In this document: positions 1-6,641 of the stretch, piece by piece
Numbering within the stretch: position 1 is the stretch's first letter
How the letters are laid out: each line of letters begins with the position of its first letter
NCBI GenBank assembly: GCA_003175915.1
Contig: PSRH01000061.1
Span: forward strand, 1-10,029
Direction: 5' to 3'
From: Candidatus Melainabacteria bacterium
GTDB taxonomy: Bacteria; Cyanobacteriota; Vampirovibrionia; Obscuribacterales; Obscuribacteraceae
DNA length: 10,029 bases
Made by a program: the position numbers and the translations under genes
Notes under the pieces: generated by a model
The model's input: only the letters and a program-made list of their open reading frames with translations
Told to the model about the DNA's origin: nothing
Databases searched by the model: none

Positions 1-399
1 TCGCATTTAACGCGCCCTTAACAAAAATCTTGTCGGAATATTAGCTACGGTTTACTTTTCCTTTACAAAGTGTTACAGTTGTTTTCGGAAAAGTCCCAAT
101 TGTTCTGATTTTACAAATCCGCCAAAGCCGAAATGGCTCAGCCTGAGCCGCCGGAGGTCTCGTCAGGGCGCCATGTCAACAAGATATTGTTTGTCAATAC
201 CCTTTATCTGAGATATTGCTAAGAATCCTGCAAAACCTCAGCCCTGCCGAAAATATTGGGTTGCTCTCTGATCTTTGACTGCCCAGCATTGGCTTTGCTA
301 ATTTTCCCCGAGCTTCGGGCAAACTCTCTGAAGCCTTTTGTGATCGCTTGTGCTGAATGTATTTCGATCAATTCAAGACAAAGACGGTCGGGAGACCTA
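1..399. other. Intergenic leader region upstream of the RlpA-like gene
   Basis: No coding region is supported here. The first 120 bases are AT-rich, and no frame on either strand stays open with a plausible start and ribosome binding site. The only ATG on the - strand (172-174) meets a stop three codons later. A perfect 6-bp inverted repeat (GGCTCA at 135-140, TGAGCC at 144-149, 3-base loop) lies in the middle without a T-run after it. An 8-base direct repeat AGATATTG occurs at 182-189 and 211-218. An in-frame ATG at 256 would extend the RlpA-like protein by 48 residues, but that extension would bury the signal peptide and has no clear ribosome binding site. Confidence 0.7.
275..302 (+). promoter_or_regulatory. 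Candidate sigma70-type promoter for the rlpA-gltX-cysS group
   Basis: TTGACT at 275-280 matches the -35 consensus at five of six positions. GCTAAT at 297-302, after a 16-base spacer, matches the -10 consensus at four of six. Transcription would start near 309, about 90 bases upstream of the GTG start codon. This is a visual match only. If it is the true promoter, the ATG at 256 cannot be the start of the RlpA-like gene. Confidence 0.35.
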
Positions 400-402
400 G
401 TG
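390..402 (+). promoter_or_regulatory. Ribosome binding site deciding the GTG start
   Basis: GGGAG at 390-394 is followed by a five-base spacer and GTG at 400-402. It supports the GTG start over the in-frame ATG at 256, because the protein then opens with a normal signal peptide. Confidence 0.65.
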
Positions 403-1248
403 AAATTTCCTATTAAACTGAATAAAACACTCCAATTGTTAGCGGTAGGAGCCTGTTTGACCTTCTGCTTTGTTCGACCCGGTCAGAGCGCCCTGGCGGG
501 CAACCTGCCGGACCTCGATCCAGAAATCATCGCTAACAGTTGGGAAGAACAAGACGATAAGTTCGCCTCCGTCACCCTGAACGGGCGCGAAATCATCAAG
601 ATCAAAGAATCTGATCGCATCCCCAACGCGGAAGAGTATGCCGAAGAGTTGGCTGCCAAGTTGGACGAGCTTGTCAAGGACAACAAGTTCGATCCAGAAA
701 AGCTGACTCCCTCAAAGGACGGCGAACTGGCGACAATCAAGCTGGACGGCTCTACGGTGATCAGATTTCCAGCCGCCGAAGAGCTAGTCGGCAACAACCA
801 GGTGGTAGCGAAGGCCAGTCCCCTTGAGCACAGTTTCCGTATCGTCAACGCCATCCGCAACGCCTTAGGCGTAACCCTTATACCGCAGTCGTTCCTCAAG
901 CTCTCCGAACTGGCTATCCACGACGCCAGTGCCATTACCCGAGCCGCTGGCATGCATTTCAGCGGGGCAGCCTCCTGGTACGGCGGCAAGTTCAATGGTC
1001 GCAAGACCTCTGACGGCACAGTTTTCGATGAAAAGAACCTGACAGCCGCGCATCGCAGCTTACCTTTCGGCACTCGACTATTGGTCATGAATCGCAAGAC
1101 CGGCGACTCTTGTGTTGTGAAAGTTAACGATCGGGGACCCTTCGTAGACGGGCGCGTCATCGACCTTTCTAAGGCGGCCGCCAAGCAGTTGAACATGATC
1201 GGCAGCGGAGTTGCTACAGTCGACTGTCTGGTTTTGGACGGACAGTGA
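400..1248 (+). CDS. rlpA: RlpA-like secreted double-psi beta-barrel protein (septal ring / peptidoglycan)
   Basis: I start this 282-residue protein at GTG 400, because GGGAG (390-394) sits five bases upstream and a signal peptide then begins at once. The lysines at 2, 6 and 9 precede a hydrophobic stretch (about 11-25) and an ALA cleavage site near residue 33. Residues about 50-135 hold two similar segments (ASVTLNGREIIKI and ATIKLDGSTVIRF) around an acidic, Lys-rich helix-like stretch, resembling cyanobacterial RlpA proteins. Residues about 187-281 are the RlpA-like double-psi beta-barrel: ASWYGG, LTAAHRSLPFGT with His218, NDRGPF with Asp244, and RVIDLS. RlpA proteins bind or cleave denuded glycan strands at the division septum. 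The His-Asp spacing of 26 equals the one I recall for the P. aeruginosa enzyme, but the Glu eleven residues before that His is Thr207 here. The gene ends with tandem stops TGA TAA. Confidence 0.88.
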   Translation: MKFPIKLNKTLQLLAVGACLTFCFVRPGQSALAGNLPDLDPEIIANSWEEQDDKFASVTLNGREIIKIKESDRIPNAEEYAEELAAKLDELVKDNKFDPEKLTPSKDGELATIKLDGSTVIRFPAAEELVGNNQVVAKASPLEHSFRIVNAIRNALGVTLIPQSFLKLSELAIHDASAITRAAGMHFSGAASWYGGKFNGRKTSDGTVFDEKNLTAAHRSLPFGTRLLVMNRKTGDSCVVKVNDRGPFVDGRVIDLSKAAAKQLNMIGSGVATVDCLVLDGQ

Positions 1249-1309
1249 TAACCTGGCATTGAAGCCTTTCGCCTCACCTCGAGATTGAGCGGCGATAGTC
1301 GGCGCAAAC

Positions 1310-2830
1310 ATGGCGCCTTCAACTTCTGCTAGAATCCCTGGCTACCCGTTTTCGAGCATTGAACCTTTGAAAGAAGCTGTTCGCGTCAGACTAGCACCAA
1401 GCCCGACTGGCAATCTTCACCTTGGTACGGCAAGGACGGCTTTGTACAACTATTTGTACGCTCACCGCAAAGGTGGCACATTCATCGTCAGGCTCGAAGA
1501 TACTGATGACGAGAGATCGGAAGACCACTATACCGTCGATATTATCGAAGGTCTCAAATGGCTGGGGCTTACCTGGGACGAAGGTCCTGACATAGGCGGG
1601 CCTTATGGACCCTACAAACAAAGCCAAAAATTTGACCACTACGCGCAGATGGCCAACCAGCTTGTGACAAAGGGAAGTGCCTACCACTGCTACGCCACCC
1701 CCGAAGAATTGATCGCTCTTAAAGAAGAACAAAAAAACTCAGGCAAGCCGCCTCGTTATGACAATCGAGGTAGGGATCTAGCCCAAATCCAGATCGATGA
1801 ATTCGTCAAAGAAGGCAGGGCGCCTTCCATACGATTCATGATCGAAGAGCCTCGCATCATTGCCTGGCACGATCACATTAAAGGAGAGATCGGCATTGAA
1901 ACCGGGGATCTCGGCGGCGACATGGTGATTGTCAAGTCGAACGGAATGGCTACTTACAATTTCGCAGTTGTAATTGACGACATTGATATGAAGATGACCC
2001 ATGTCATCCGCGGTGAAGATCACATTCACAACACTGCCAAGCAGTTGCTCCTTTATGAGGCTCTTGGCATCAAACCTCCCGAATTTGCCCACGCTGCCCT
2101 AATTTTCGATACGGAGCGACATAAGCTTTCCAAGCGCAAGCATGGAGAGGCTGCCCATATCAGCCAATATCGTATCGGCGGTTATATGCCGGAAGCGATG
2201 GTCAATTACCTCACTCAAATGAGCTGGACACCCGCCGATGGCAGAGAGATTTTCACCCTGGCGGAAGCTTGCGAAATGTTCGACCTTGAAAAGGTGAGTA
2301 AGAGTCCGGCCGTCTTCGACATTAAGAGACTGAACTGGTTCAACAGCCATTATCTGCGCAGCCTGCCGATCAAGACAGTAACTGAACGCGCTTTGCCATA
2401 TCTAACCAACGTGAATATTAGTGCTTACACAAATGCCCAGCTTGAGGAAATCGTCGCCTCTGTGCGTGACGGTTTGACGATTCTGTCGGAAGTGCTTGGC
2501 GCTACCCGCTTTTATTTCGAGAAGGAGCTTCCGGTAGAGGAAGATTTGAAGAAAACAGTTCTTTCCAATGGCTCTTCTCGCAAGGTAATCGACAATACTC
2601 TCAAAGTACTGCCCTCCTTTCCCTGGGGTGACCACAAAGGCTGTAAGTCAGTGGTAGACGGCATGGGGAAAGAGCTAGGTCTGAAAGGCAAAGAGCTTTA
2701 TTGGCCACTCAGGGTGGCACTGTCTGGCAAAGTCCAGGGTCCTGATCTAGGTTCGATCATCTCTATCCTTGGCGCAGAGCGCGTTAAGCTAAGACTACAA
2801 TCAGCTCTCCCGCACTGTGGTGCCTCCTAG
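1310..2830 (+). CDS. gltX: Glutamyl-tRNA synthetase (class I aminoacyl-tRNA synthetase)
   Basis: This enzyme charges tRNA(Glu) with glutamate using ATP in the cytoplasm. The 506 residues carry the family landmarks: VRLAPSPTGNLHLGTART with the HIGH-type motif HLGT at 37-40, the KMSKS-type motif KLSKR at 272-276, and RGEDHI in the catalytic domain. A helical anticodon-binding domain fills the last third and ends in the LSGKVQGPDLGSII region usual for bacterial GluRS. The segment AYHCYATPEE lacks the paired cysteines of the zinc-binding form. The N-terminus is odd: most relatives begin just before VRVR, whereas this frame starts 23 residues earlier at ATG 1310. TTG at 1367 would give the usual length, but neither start has a clear ribosome binding site. 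The gene lies 61 bases after the RlpA-like gene. A weak hairpin (TCGCC 1269-1273, GGCGA 1291-1295) lies between them. Whether it also charges tRNA(Gln) cannot be read here. Confidence 0.96.
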   Translation: MAPSTSARIPGYPFSSIEPLKEAVRVRLAPSPTGNLHLGTARTALYNYLYAHRKGGTFIVRLEDTDDERSEDHYTVDIIEGLKWLGLTWDEGPDIGGPYGPYKQSQKFDHYAQMANQLVTKGSAYHCYATPEELIALKEEQKNSGKPPRYDNRGRDLAQIQIDEFVKEGRAPSIRFMIEEPRIIAWHDHIKGEIGIETGDLGGDMVIVKSNGMATYNFAVVIDDIDMKMTHVIRGEDHIHNTAKQLLLYEALGIKPPEFAHAALIFDTERHKLSKRKHGEAAHISQYRIGGYMPEAMVNYLTQMSWTPADGREIFTLAEACEMFDLEKVSKSPAVFDIKRLNWFNSHYLRSLPIKTVTERALPYLTNVNISAYTNAQLEEIVASVRDGLTILSEVLGATRFYFEKELPVEEDLKKTVLSNGSSRKVIDNTLKVLPSFPWGDHKGCKSVVDGMGKELGLKGKELYWPLRVALSGKVQGPDLGSIISILGAERVKLRLQSALPHCGAS

Positions 2831-2892
2831 AAGAACGGCCCACCAGCAAGAGGATGATCTTTCCAATCAGCTCTAAACAAGTTAAAAACTGC

Positions 2893-4356
2893 ATGCACAT
2901 CTACAACAGTCTTTCAAAACAAAAGGAAGAATTCACGCCGCAAGACGGGAAAACGGTGCGCTTCTATGTTTGTGGACCAACGGTCTATGACTTCAGTCAT
3001 ATCGGCCACGCGCGCGTTTACGTCGTTTGGGATGTAATCCAGCGCTATCTTCGTTACAAGGGCTACAAGATTACTTACGTGCGCAATGTTACCGACATCG
3101 ACGACAAGATTATCAACAAAGCCAAAGAAGAAGGCATTCGTCCAGAACAAGTGGCGCGCAAATACTTATACGAATTCTGGCGAGACATGGAAGCGTTGAA
3201 TACACAACCCCCAGACGTCGAACCGCGGGCGACTGAATTTGTGCCGCAAATGATTGAGTTCATCAAAGGTTTGATCGGCAAGGGTAAAGCTTACGAAGCA
3301 GGCGGTGACGTGTACTTTGATGTAAAGTCGGCAAGCAAGTATGGTCGGCTCACCAAACAGAACCTAAACGAGATGGAAAGCGGCTCCCGAGACCAGGTGC
3401 TTTCTCAGGAAGAACTGAAAGAGCGTAAACGACACCCAGCAGACTTTGCTTTGTGGAAAGGCACTGATAAAAGCGAGAGCGGCTGGCCGAGCCCGTGGGG
3501 GCATGGTCGTCCAGGTTGGCACCTGGAATGTTCAACCATGATCAAGCACGTGCTGGGCGAAACGATTGATATGCACGGTGGTGGCGAAGATCTGCTCTTT
3601 CCCCATCATGAGAATGAGATAGCCCAGACTGAAGGTCTGGAAAACAAGCCACTGGCCCGCTTCTGGGTGCACAACAGCTTCGTTCAAGTAAACAGCGAGA
3701 AGATGTCAAAATCGCTCGGCAATTTCACCACGATTAGAGAATTGTTGAAGAACTACAGCGCCGACGAATTGCGACTGTTCATTTTGCAAACTCACTACCG
3801 CAACCCGATTGATTTTTCAGTCGATGCCTTGCAAGCGGCGAAAACAGGGATGCAAAGGTTGATTCGAGCCGTCTATGGTGACGGTTCCAGTAGTGCGAAC
3901 GGACGCGATGCTGTCCCGCCTCAAGTTATGCCCTCCAAAGGAAAGCTAACCCATCAGCTCCTCAAAGGAGACGCATCGTTGGAGCAAGAGAAAACTCAAA
4001 TTGAGAACGAATTTGTCGAGGCTCTGGACGACGATTTCAACACAGCCAAAGCCGTGGCCTTTCTCTTTAAACTTTCCGATCTAATTGGTACTGCAAAAGA
4101 CAAAGCCAATAAAGAATTTTTCGTCCAGGCGCTGAAAGACTACGCGGCTGTGCTTGGGTTTACCCTCTTGGACACGCGCAAGCTTTTACCTAAAGAGACA
4201 ACTTCTCAACTCATGGACCTGATCTTGAGCCTGCGCTCTGAATCGAAGCAACGTAAAGACTACGCAACCTCAGACTTGATTCGTAAACGCTTAGCTGAGT
4301 GCGGCGTTAACGTGATGGACACCGCTGACGGTGCCACCTGGGAAAACAGCGGCTAG
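2893..4356 (+). CDS. cysS: Cysteinyl-tRNA synthetase (class I, zinc-dependent)
   Basis: This enzyme charges tRNA(Cys) with cysteine. Counting from ATG 2893 it has 487 residues, slightly longer than the roughly 460 of E. coli CysRS. It opens with the family-typical HIYNSLSKQKEEF. The HIGH motif is intact at 36-39 and KMSKS at 270-274. The zinc ligands that recognise the cysteine thiol are present as Cys27, Cys213, His238 and Glu242; the last three have exactly the spacing of E. coli Cys209, His234 and Glu238. Some extra length lies in a hydrophilic stretch around 330-365, between the KMSKS domain and the C-terminal helical region. An in-frame ATG at 2854 would add 13 residues, and the AAGAGG directly abutting that ATG is too close to be a good binding site. 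The alignment therefore favours 2893. It lies 62 bases after gltX and probably shares its transcript. Confidence 0.96.
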   Translation: MHIYNSLSKQKEEFTPQDGKTVRFYVCGPTVYDFSHIGHARVYVVWDVIQRYLRYKGYKITYVRNVTDIDDKIINKAKEEGIRPEQVARKYLYEFWRDMEALNTQPPDVEPRATEFVPQMIEFIKGLIGKGKAYEAGGDVYFDVKSASKYGRLTKQNLNEMESGSRDQVLSQEELKERKRHPADFALWKGTDKSESGWPSPWGHGRPGWHLECSTMIKHVLGETIDMHGGGEDLLFPHHENEIAQTEGLENKPLARFWVHNSFVQVNSEKMSKSLGNFTTIRELLKNYSADELRLFILQTHYRNPIDFSVDALQAAKTGMQRLIRAVYGDGSSSANGRDAVPPQVMPSKGKLTHQLLKGDASLEQEKTQIENEFVEALDDDFNTAKAVAFLFKLSDLIGTAKDKANKEFFVQALKDYAAVLGFTLLDTRKLLPKETTSQLMDLILSLRSESKQRKDYATSDLIRKRLAECGVNVMDTADGATWENSG

Positions 4357-4374
4357 TTATGAATGTATAACCAG
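4353..4374 (+). terminator. Weak AT-rich hairpin overlapping the cysS stop
   Basis: CTAGTTAT (4353-4360) and ATAACCAG (4367-4374) form an 8-bp stem with one mismatch and a six-base loop, overlapping the TAG stop codon. There is no T-run, so its role as a terminator is doubtful. It is the only structure I see at the end of the rlpA-gltX-cysS group. Confidence 0.2.
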
Positions 4375-4776
4375 ACTAATCCGTTTGAGAAGTATAAATA
4401 GATTTGGATGCTGTTTTCACCTTCAAGGGCCCGTGAGATTGCGCTAACTCGTTCATGCCGACTGGCCAGTTTAATTGTGGAGCAAATTGATATTCGTACT
4501 CCGGGAAGCGCGACGAGCTACCGCCGGAAACTTCGTAGATTCATTGTGGGCGACACGACCGGAGGCATGTCAGCAGGCGACCATCATTTCCGGATCTTCA
4601 TTTGGATCGCAGGTTAGGATGAGCTGTTGCTTCTTGTTCTTGTAACCAGTTCAATCCCGACCCAGAAATCATTCAACTTGCAAAAACAGAAACGGCCAAT
4701 CGTCCATTGAGACGCAAAAGGGGTCTGGCTGTTTTCTGGAATGACGACTCGGTTTGAAAACATAAAGGGGAAACCA
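4357..4776. other. Intergenic region between cysS and the 580-residue protein gene
   Basis: About 420 bases without a convincing gene. A 69-codon frame (4408-4617, +) has no good ribosome binding site and no recognisable composition, and I left it out. An imperfect long stem pairs CAGAAACGGCCA (4687-4698) with TGGCTGTTTTCTG (4726-4738), with one G-T pair and one bulged base. A short stem GGTTT (4751-4755) / AAACC (4771-4775) encloses the ribosome binding site of the next gene in its loop. I see no strong promoter match. Confidence 0.6.
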
Positions 4777-4779
4777 ATG
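4764..4779 (+). promoter_or_regulatory. Ribosome binding site deciding the ATG start at 4777
   Basis: AAAGGGG at 4764-4770 lies six bases before ATG 4777. The alternative in-frame ATG at 4741 has no purine-rich site upstream, so the protein most likely begins at MPLEKVLKR. The flanking GGTTT/AAACC pair could place this site in a hairpin loop. Confidence 0.6.
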
Positions 4780-6519
4780 CCGTTAGAAAAGGTGCTCAAA
4801 CGCGCCTTTGCCGGCTGTGGCTTAGATTTTCTGGAGGTCCAGAAGAGCCAACGCTGGCAAAGAGCCGTGTCGCACTTCACTTCGCTTTCCGACCGATATC
4901 CAATCGACTCGCAGCTTGGGCCTCTGCTCCATGCCGGGCCTCACTTCGTCGGAGAGCTCCTTGCTCGAATGCCGGCCAACGGCGTGGCTCAGTTGGCCTC
5001 TCAAAGAAACACCGCTTGGCAATACGATCCCGGCTTCCTGGCAAGCATTTGCTGTCTCGGTGATGCTCTCATAGAGGCGGCCATTGCCTGCTTGCCAGTG
5101 TCCTTCGAGCTAAGTGAGGACGACGCCGAACTGCGCCTAGACCGCTTGCAGCTGCCTGTAAGCCAAGGGGCGCTTGTCGAGTGCTGGCAAAGGGGCGACG
5201 CAGAAACGCGTGTGCAAATCGCCAAGCTACTGGCCGTCACCTTTGCCGGCAAGACCGCAGACGGTTACAGCAGCGAAGACGATCGGGCCAATCAGCCAGC
5301 CGAGCGGGTACTACCAGCCTGTTACGGGCGTTGGCATCGGGCCCTGGAAGCAATTCCGGCTGAAGCGGCGCTAAGACCCATAGCCAATTGCCTGGGCAAG
5401 GCAATCATGCTGGCGGCCTTCGGCAAGCTGGTAGGTACGGAAACGCTGGCAGTTCTGCCTATCCAGCTTGCCCACAACATCTACTGGCGTAAACGGGGCG
5501 AGGTGGCTGCCTCGTGCTTGGCAGGGCTAGAGGCCAGCAAAGTTCCCTTGAGAAAGGAGAGACGGCAGTCCCTGAATCATATCGCTGCCTGCGGAGAGGC
5601 AGAGCGGGAGGAAATAAGCTGGTCGCACCTGGGCATCGCTTTGCGTATTGACGAACACAAATGGGTCCTCGTCGACCCAAACATGGGCATGGCCAGCGTG
5701 TTTCCCAACTCCTGGAAAATGAATGAAGCGCATGACTTGCTGAGGTGCTACGGTCAAGTTCTTCCCGGTCTGTCGCTTTTGCGTCAGGACAAGCGCATCG
5801 AGGCGCGCTTCGAACGCTACATTGACGGATGCCAGCAACGCTGTGCCAAGCTGCTCCTCCTGACCGTCATGTGCTTCGCCAGACCACACTCGAAGGAAGA
5901 ACTGGTCGACCTGCTCGGACGGCCTGGCGTGCTCGATGATGTGCTCAGATGGCCAGAATTCTCCGCAAGCAGGCTTGATCCGACCTGCTCGCGAAGAAGA
6001 AAGGCAATCTGTGCCCTCCTCGACCATGACTACGATTGGGATGCCGAACCGCTGCCGGACGGTACCCGTCAACGCAAGTGCCCGTGGCACGAGCACGGCG
6101 ACAAGAATGAGCAGTGGCTGCTCGATAGGCTTTCCGATCAAACGGCCCAGGAAGCGATGGGGAGCTTGTGTTACAGGTTCATCACTGAAAGTCTCAAACA
6201 GATGGACAAAGAACACGAGCAAAAGAAAGGAGGCGCGGATCTGCACCATCCGCGGTGTCAGCTCGGCGGACTCGGGCCTAGCCTGGCAATCGCTGTACTG
6301 GGGCATGTCGCCCATGCCATGGGTGTAAGCGAAGCAGTTGAACCGGTGCTGCACCATCACTGCTTCGATCAATTCCGCCTGCTCTATCGCGCCGGGGAAT
6401 TGATTTTGCACCCGGAGAGCGCCGGCCCCGACGCACGCGAGGCTGCTGAAATACTGAAAAGGCTCCCCTTTGTCCTGCCCAGTGCCGAGAAAGTTCTCAA
6501 AGCACTGGAGGTGGGATAA
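4777..6519 (+). CDS. Uncharacterised 580-residue protein with a transglutaminase-like Cys/His/Asp pattern
   Basis: I do not recognise this family. From ATG 4777 the protein has 580 residues, no signal peptide and no clear membrane helix, so it is probably cytoplasmic. Residues about 220-305 resemble the core of the transglutaminase-like (papain-fold) superfamily: a helix GEVAASCLAGL with Cys247, then SHLGIALRI with His284, then KWVLVDPNMG with Asp300. The H-x-hydrophobic and W-x-L-V-D-P strands and the Cys-37-His-16-Asp spacing suit that fold, but the match is by eye and no activity can be claimed. The C-terminal part holds three Cys/His clusters: CPWHEH at 435-440, HHPRC at 490-494 and HHHC at 526-529. 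These may bind metal. The N-terminal 200 residues look helical and mixed, with no motif I can name. The coding sequence is visibly more GC-rich than gltX and cysS, consistent with a different history or expression level. The next reading frame begins 38 bases downstream. Confidence 0.85.
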   Translation: MPLEKVLKRAFAGCGLDFLEVQKSQRWQRAVSHFTSLSDRYPIDSQLGPLLHAGPHFVGELLARMPANGVAQLASQRNTAWQYDPGFLASICCLGDALIEAAIACLPVSFELSEDDAELRLDRLQLPVSQGALVECWQRGDAETRVQIAKLLAVTFAGKTADGYSSEDDRANQPAERVLPACYGRWHRALEAIPAEAALRPIANCLGKAIMLAAFGKLVGTETLAVLPIQLAHNIYWRKRGEVAASCLAGLEASKVPLRKERRQSLNHIAACGEAEREEISWSHLGIALRIDEHKWVLVDPNMGMASVFPNSWKMNEAHDLLRCYGQVLPGLSLLRQDKRIEARFERYIDGCQQRCAKLLLLTVMCFARPHSKEELVDLLGRPGVLDDVLRWPEFSASRLDPTCSRRRKAICALLDHDYDWDAEPLPDGTRQRKCPWHEHGDKNEQWLLDRLSDQTAQEAMGSLCYRFITESLKQMDKEHEQKKGGADLHHPRCQLGGLGPSLAIAVLGHVAHAMGVSEAVEPVLHHHCFDQFRLLYRAGELILHPESAGPDAREAAEILKRLPFVLPSAEKVLKALEVG

Positions 6520-6540
6520 AGCTCCCCATACGGCAGTTCC

Positions 6541-6557
6541 AAAGGAGGGAGGTGAAG
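6541..6557 (+). promoter_or_regulatory. Strong ribosome binding site for an 8-codon reading frame
   Basis: AAAGGAGGGAGGTGA is an extended match to the anti-Shine-Dalgarno sequence, with AGGAGG at 6543-6548 nine bases before ATG 6558. CTCCC at 6522-6526 could pair with GGGAG at 6547-6551 and mask it. A similar site recurs at 6625-6633. Confidence 0.55.
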
Positions 6558-6584
6558 ATGGCGTGCGCGTTCGATTCGCCCTAG
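6558..6584 (+). CDS. Possible leader peptide MACAFDSP
   Basis: ATG 6558 follows a very strong ribosome binding site and opens a frame of only eight codons (Met-Ala-Cys-Ala-Phe-Asp-Ser-Pro) before TAG at 6582-6584. A hairpin starts at the very next base, 6585, and the start of the 76-residue protein lies further on at 6639. The layout resembles a translated leader whose terminating ribosome would cover the left arm of the hairpin and so change access to the downstream site. The codons show no run of one amino acid that would point to classical attenuation. It could also be a chance frame, or the decayed start of the downstream gene: it is in the same frame, separated by TAG and a further TAA at 6603. 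Confidence 0.35.
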   Translation: MACAFDSP

Positions 6585-6611
6585 CACCGCTTCGCAGTGG
6601 GCTAAGCGGTG
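6585..6611 (+). promoter_or_regulatory. Hairpin between leader frame and HTH-like gene
   Basis: CACCGCTT (6585-6592) and AAGCGGTG (6604-6611) form a perfect 8-bp stem with an 11-base loop. It begins one base after the stop of the tiny upstream frame and ends 13 bases before the next ribosome binding site. No T-run follows, so a translational or RNA-processing role is more likely than termination. This is inference. Confidence 0.5.
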
Positions 6612-6624
6612 GATAGTCCAGTGG

Positions 6625-6641
6625 AAAGGAGGTAAAGTTTG
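6625..6641 (+). promoter_or_regulatory. Near-perfect ribosome binding site deciding a TTG start
   Basis: AAAGGAGGT at 6625-6633 is followed five bases later by TTG at 6639-6641. No ATG or GTG lies at a suitable distance in this frame, so the TTG start is well supported. The surrounding bases echo the site at 6541-6557. Confidence 0.75.

Noticed and set aside
256..399. 48-residue N-terminal extension of the RlpA-like protein from ATG 256
   Set aside because: It would place a normal signal peptide in the middle of the protein. GTG 400 has a ribosome binding site, and a promoter-like sequence (275-302) lies inside the proposed extension.
483..1322. A 279-codon - strand frame opposite the RlpA-like gene
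   Set aside because: It is a shadow of a clearly recognised gene and has Ser/Leu/Arg-rich composition with no motif.
4408..4617. A 69-codon + strand frame between cysS and the 580-residue gene
   Set aside because: It has no convincing ribosome binding site, no recognisable domain, and a composition unlike the neighbouring genes.
4650..4670. GTTCAATCC resembling a tRNA T-loop
   Set aside because: The bases on either side do not pair into a T-stem and no cloverleaf can be drawn around it.
6510..6588. tRNA-like T-arm (GCGCG TTCGATT CGCCC) with a partly pairing acceptor stem
   Set aside because: Only five of seven acceptor pairs and four of five T-stem pairs form. There is no D-arm or anticodon arm, and the 5' arm would lie inside the end of the 580-residue gene.
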